DNA of 64,000 nt from Lutraria lutraria (taxonomy: Eukaryota; Mollusca; Bivalvia; Venerida; Mactridae): positions 29,353,843 through 29,417,842 of the forward strand of contig OZ026838.1 of the NCBI GenBank assembly GCA_964023205.1, in the 5' to 3' direction. Under the pieces are notes generated by a model. It did no database searches, was not told the origin of the DNA, and saw nothing but the letters and a program-made list of their open reading frames with translations. The translations under genes were made by a program, and so were the position numbers. Shown in pieces: positions 63,101 to 64,000 of this stretch (its first letter is position 1; the number at the start of each line of letters is the position of its first letter).

Positions 63101-63888
63101 CACTTGTTAGTGTCATTCTTTCATTAGACAGTATACATATACAGTTGAATACAACGACACATGAATACCTCTTCTCACCAAATTGATGCCATTGTTTATG
63201 TACTGCACATGATTTATAAATTATAAGTCATTTTACCAGACCACTAAATTAATAGGATCATAAAGAAGAAGAAATAATCTGCTTACCCGTGACCTAACAA
63301 TTTGCACAGTGTTTTTGAAGTTGTTTGTGAAAAATCATTTCCAACACTCCACATAAATCCCCAGTTGTATATAGTAAAAACACCTTCATTAGATTTATTG
63401 CCTATTGGTATTATATCAATAGGACCACCTGCAATTATACTTACAAACTAATTCCAAACAAACTCTACAAATGCTTTAGCATTACCTTTAACTGTTAATT
63501 CAACGTATAAGATACTAGTCGATGTCAAACTTATTTACAATGTACTCGTATAACAGTTCTTCTGATGAGTGTTCAGTTTTAAGTTCAAGGGTCTGAGCTG
63601 AACGGTCGGGGTAGAATCGCGTATACATCATGAATATGTCTTAATAGGCCAAAATCGCGTACTGATTATTTTTGAAGTAAGTACAGTTTAATAAACATTA
63701 AATGATAAAAATCATTACCTAAGCATTCAATGTATATGACTGTTGAATCCAGACATCCAGATTGGTCTAAATCTTGTTCAATATCACATAACTCTAAAGA
63801 CGGTTCCGTTCCGTTACAATTGATTGATCCACTGAACACAATGCCACTGCTACCACTAGATGCTTCGACTTTCAAAAGTCTTCCAACA
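60120..63888 (-). CDS. SRCR-EGF type I membrane receptor with tyrosine-rich tail, 5' part off window
   Basis: Exons 63719-63888, 63287-63428, 62609-62799, 62154-62411, 61489-61638, 61082-61127 and 60120-60495 join in phase to 444 residues plus a TAG stop. In order they encode: the C-terminal half of a scavenger-receptor cysteine-rich domain (CNGTEPSLELC ... CLDSTVIYIEC); a second, divergent SRCR domain (TLCKLLGHG ... VCFGNETNIAQCQ); EGF-like repeats (CECEPGYFGTHC-type, CTCQTGWYGTSCE, then a calcium-binding form DIDECVTTTCPNNSVC); a transmembrane helix (IIILSSITGGFLLVIVLTVI) followed by a basic stop-transfer KYRRLKK; and a ~140-residue cytoplasmic tail with YSTI, YLRPV, YDDC, YTDL and YSKL. 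This architecture fits a scavenger or phagocytic recognition receptor with tyrosine-kinase signalling. Ligands cannot be inferred. The signal peptide and further domains lie past 64000. Molluscs have large families of such receptors, so no orthologue is named. Confidence 0.9.
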
Positions 63889-64000
63889 CTTTATATGGAA
63901 TAACATATCAAGTAACTTTATTAGGCATGCCGCATGTCCACCATAGGTCTGTCTATCGCTTAATCTTGAACTTGTTAACGATACAAATTGCGGTACGGTT

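Overview
This is a eukaryotic, AT-rich genomic window with long introns, GT-AG splicing, many small TA-flanked inverted-repeat elements and tRNA-derived SINE-like repeats. Protein matches (judged from memory, no search run) and the repeat types (the 'gggccaagatggccc' element, SINE-like sequences, 'gggggcataaaaa' elements) suggest a mollusc, most likely a bivalve. Species cannot be fixed from the sequence alone.

Layout. (1) Positions 270-54374, minus strand: one very large gene for a BIG-type (ARFGEF1/2) Arf guanine-nucleotide exchange factor. I could place 38 coding exons, two of which are alternative copies of each other. Every splice phase agrees along the chain, giving about 1661 residues; the last ~150-190 residues lie beyond position 1. 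Exon order follows DCB, HUS, Sec7 and HDS regions. (2) Positions 11261-12427, plus strand: an intronless 388-residue gene nested, in opposite orientation, inside a 16.3 kb BIG intron. I do not recognise the family. (3) Positions 54691-59125, plus strand: COPS5/CSN5, the JAMM isopeptidase subunit of the COP9 signalosome, complete in seven exons (341 residues). It lies head-to-head with BIG across a 316-base gap that must hold both promoters. (4) Positions 60120-63888, minus strand: the 3' part of a type I receptor (SRCR-SRCR-EGF-transmembrane-tyrosine-rich tail); its 5' end is beyond the window. It converges on COPS5.

The most notable observations are: a tandem pair of 85-base exons in the BIG Sec7 domain whose length and phase make them mutually exclusive, so that the gene can make two exchange domains differing at the Arf-contacting helix; a 52-base tandem array that repeats the end of an exon together with its splice donor; an optional 54-base in-frame exon; the nested opposite-strand gene flanked by an inverted pair of repeats; a near-perfect 31-bp-arm hairpin in an intron; and an ITAM-like tyrosine pair in the receptor tail.

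The rest of the window is intron. It carries about ten copies of one small TA-flanked inverted-repeat element (CAGTCAAACC...GGTTTGACTG), several other MITE families, SINE-like repeats, one 1.2 kb element built of ~155-base repeats, and simple-sequence tracts. No transposase, reverse transcriptase, rRNA gene or CRISPR array was seen.
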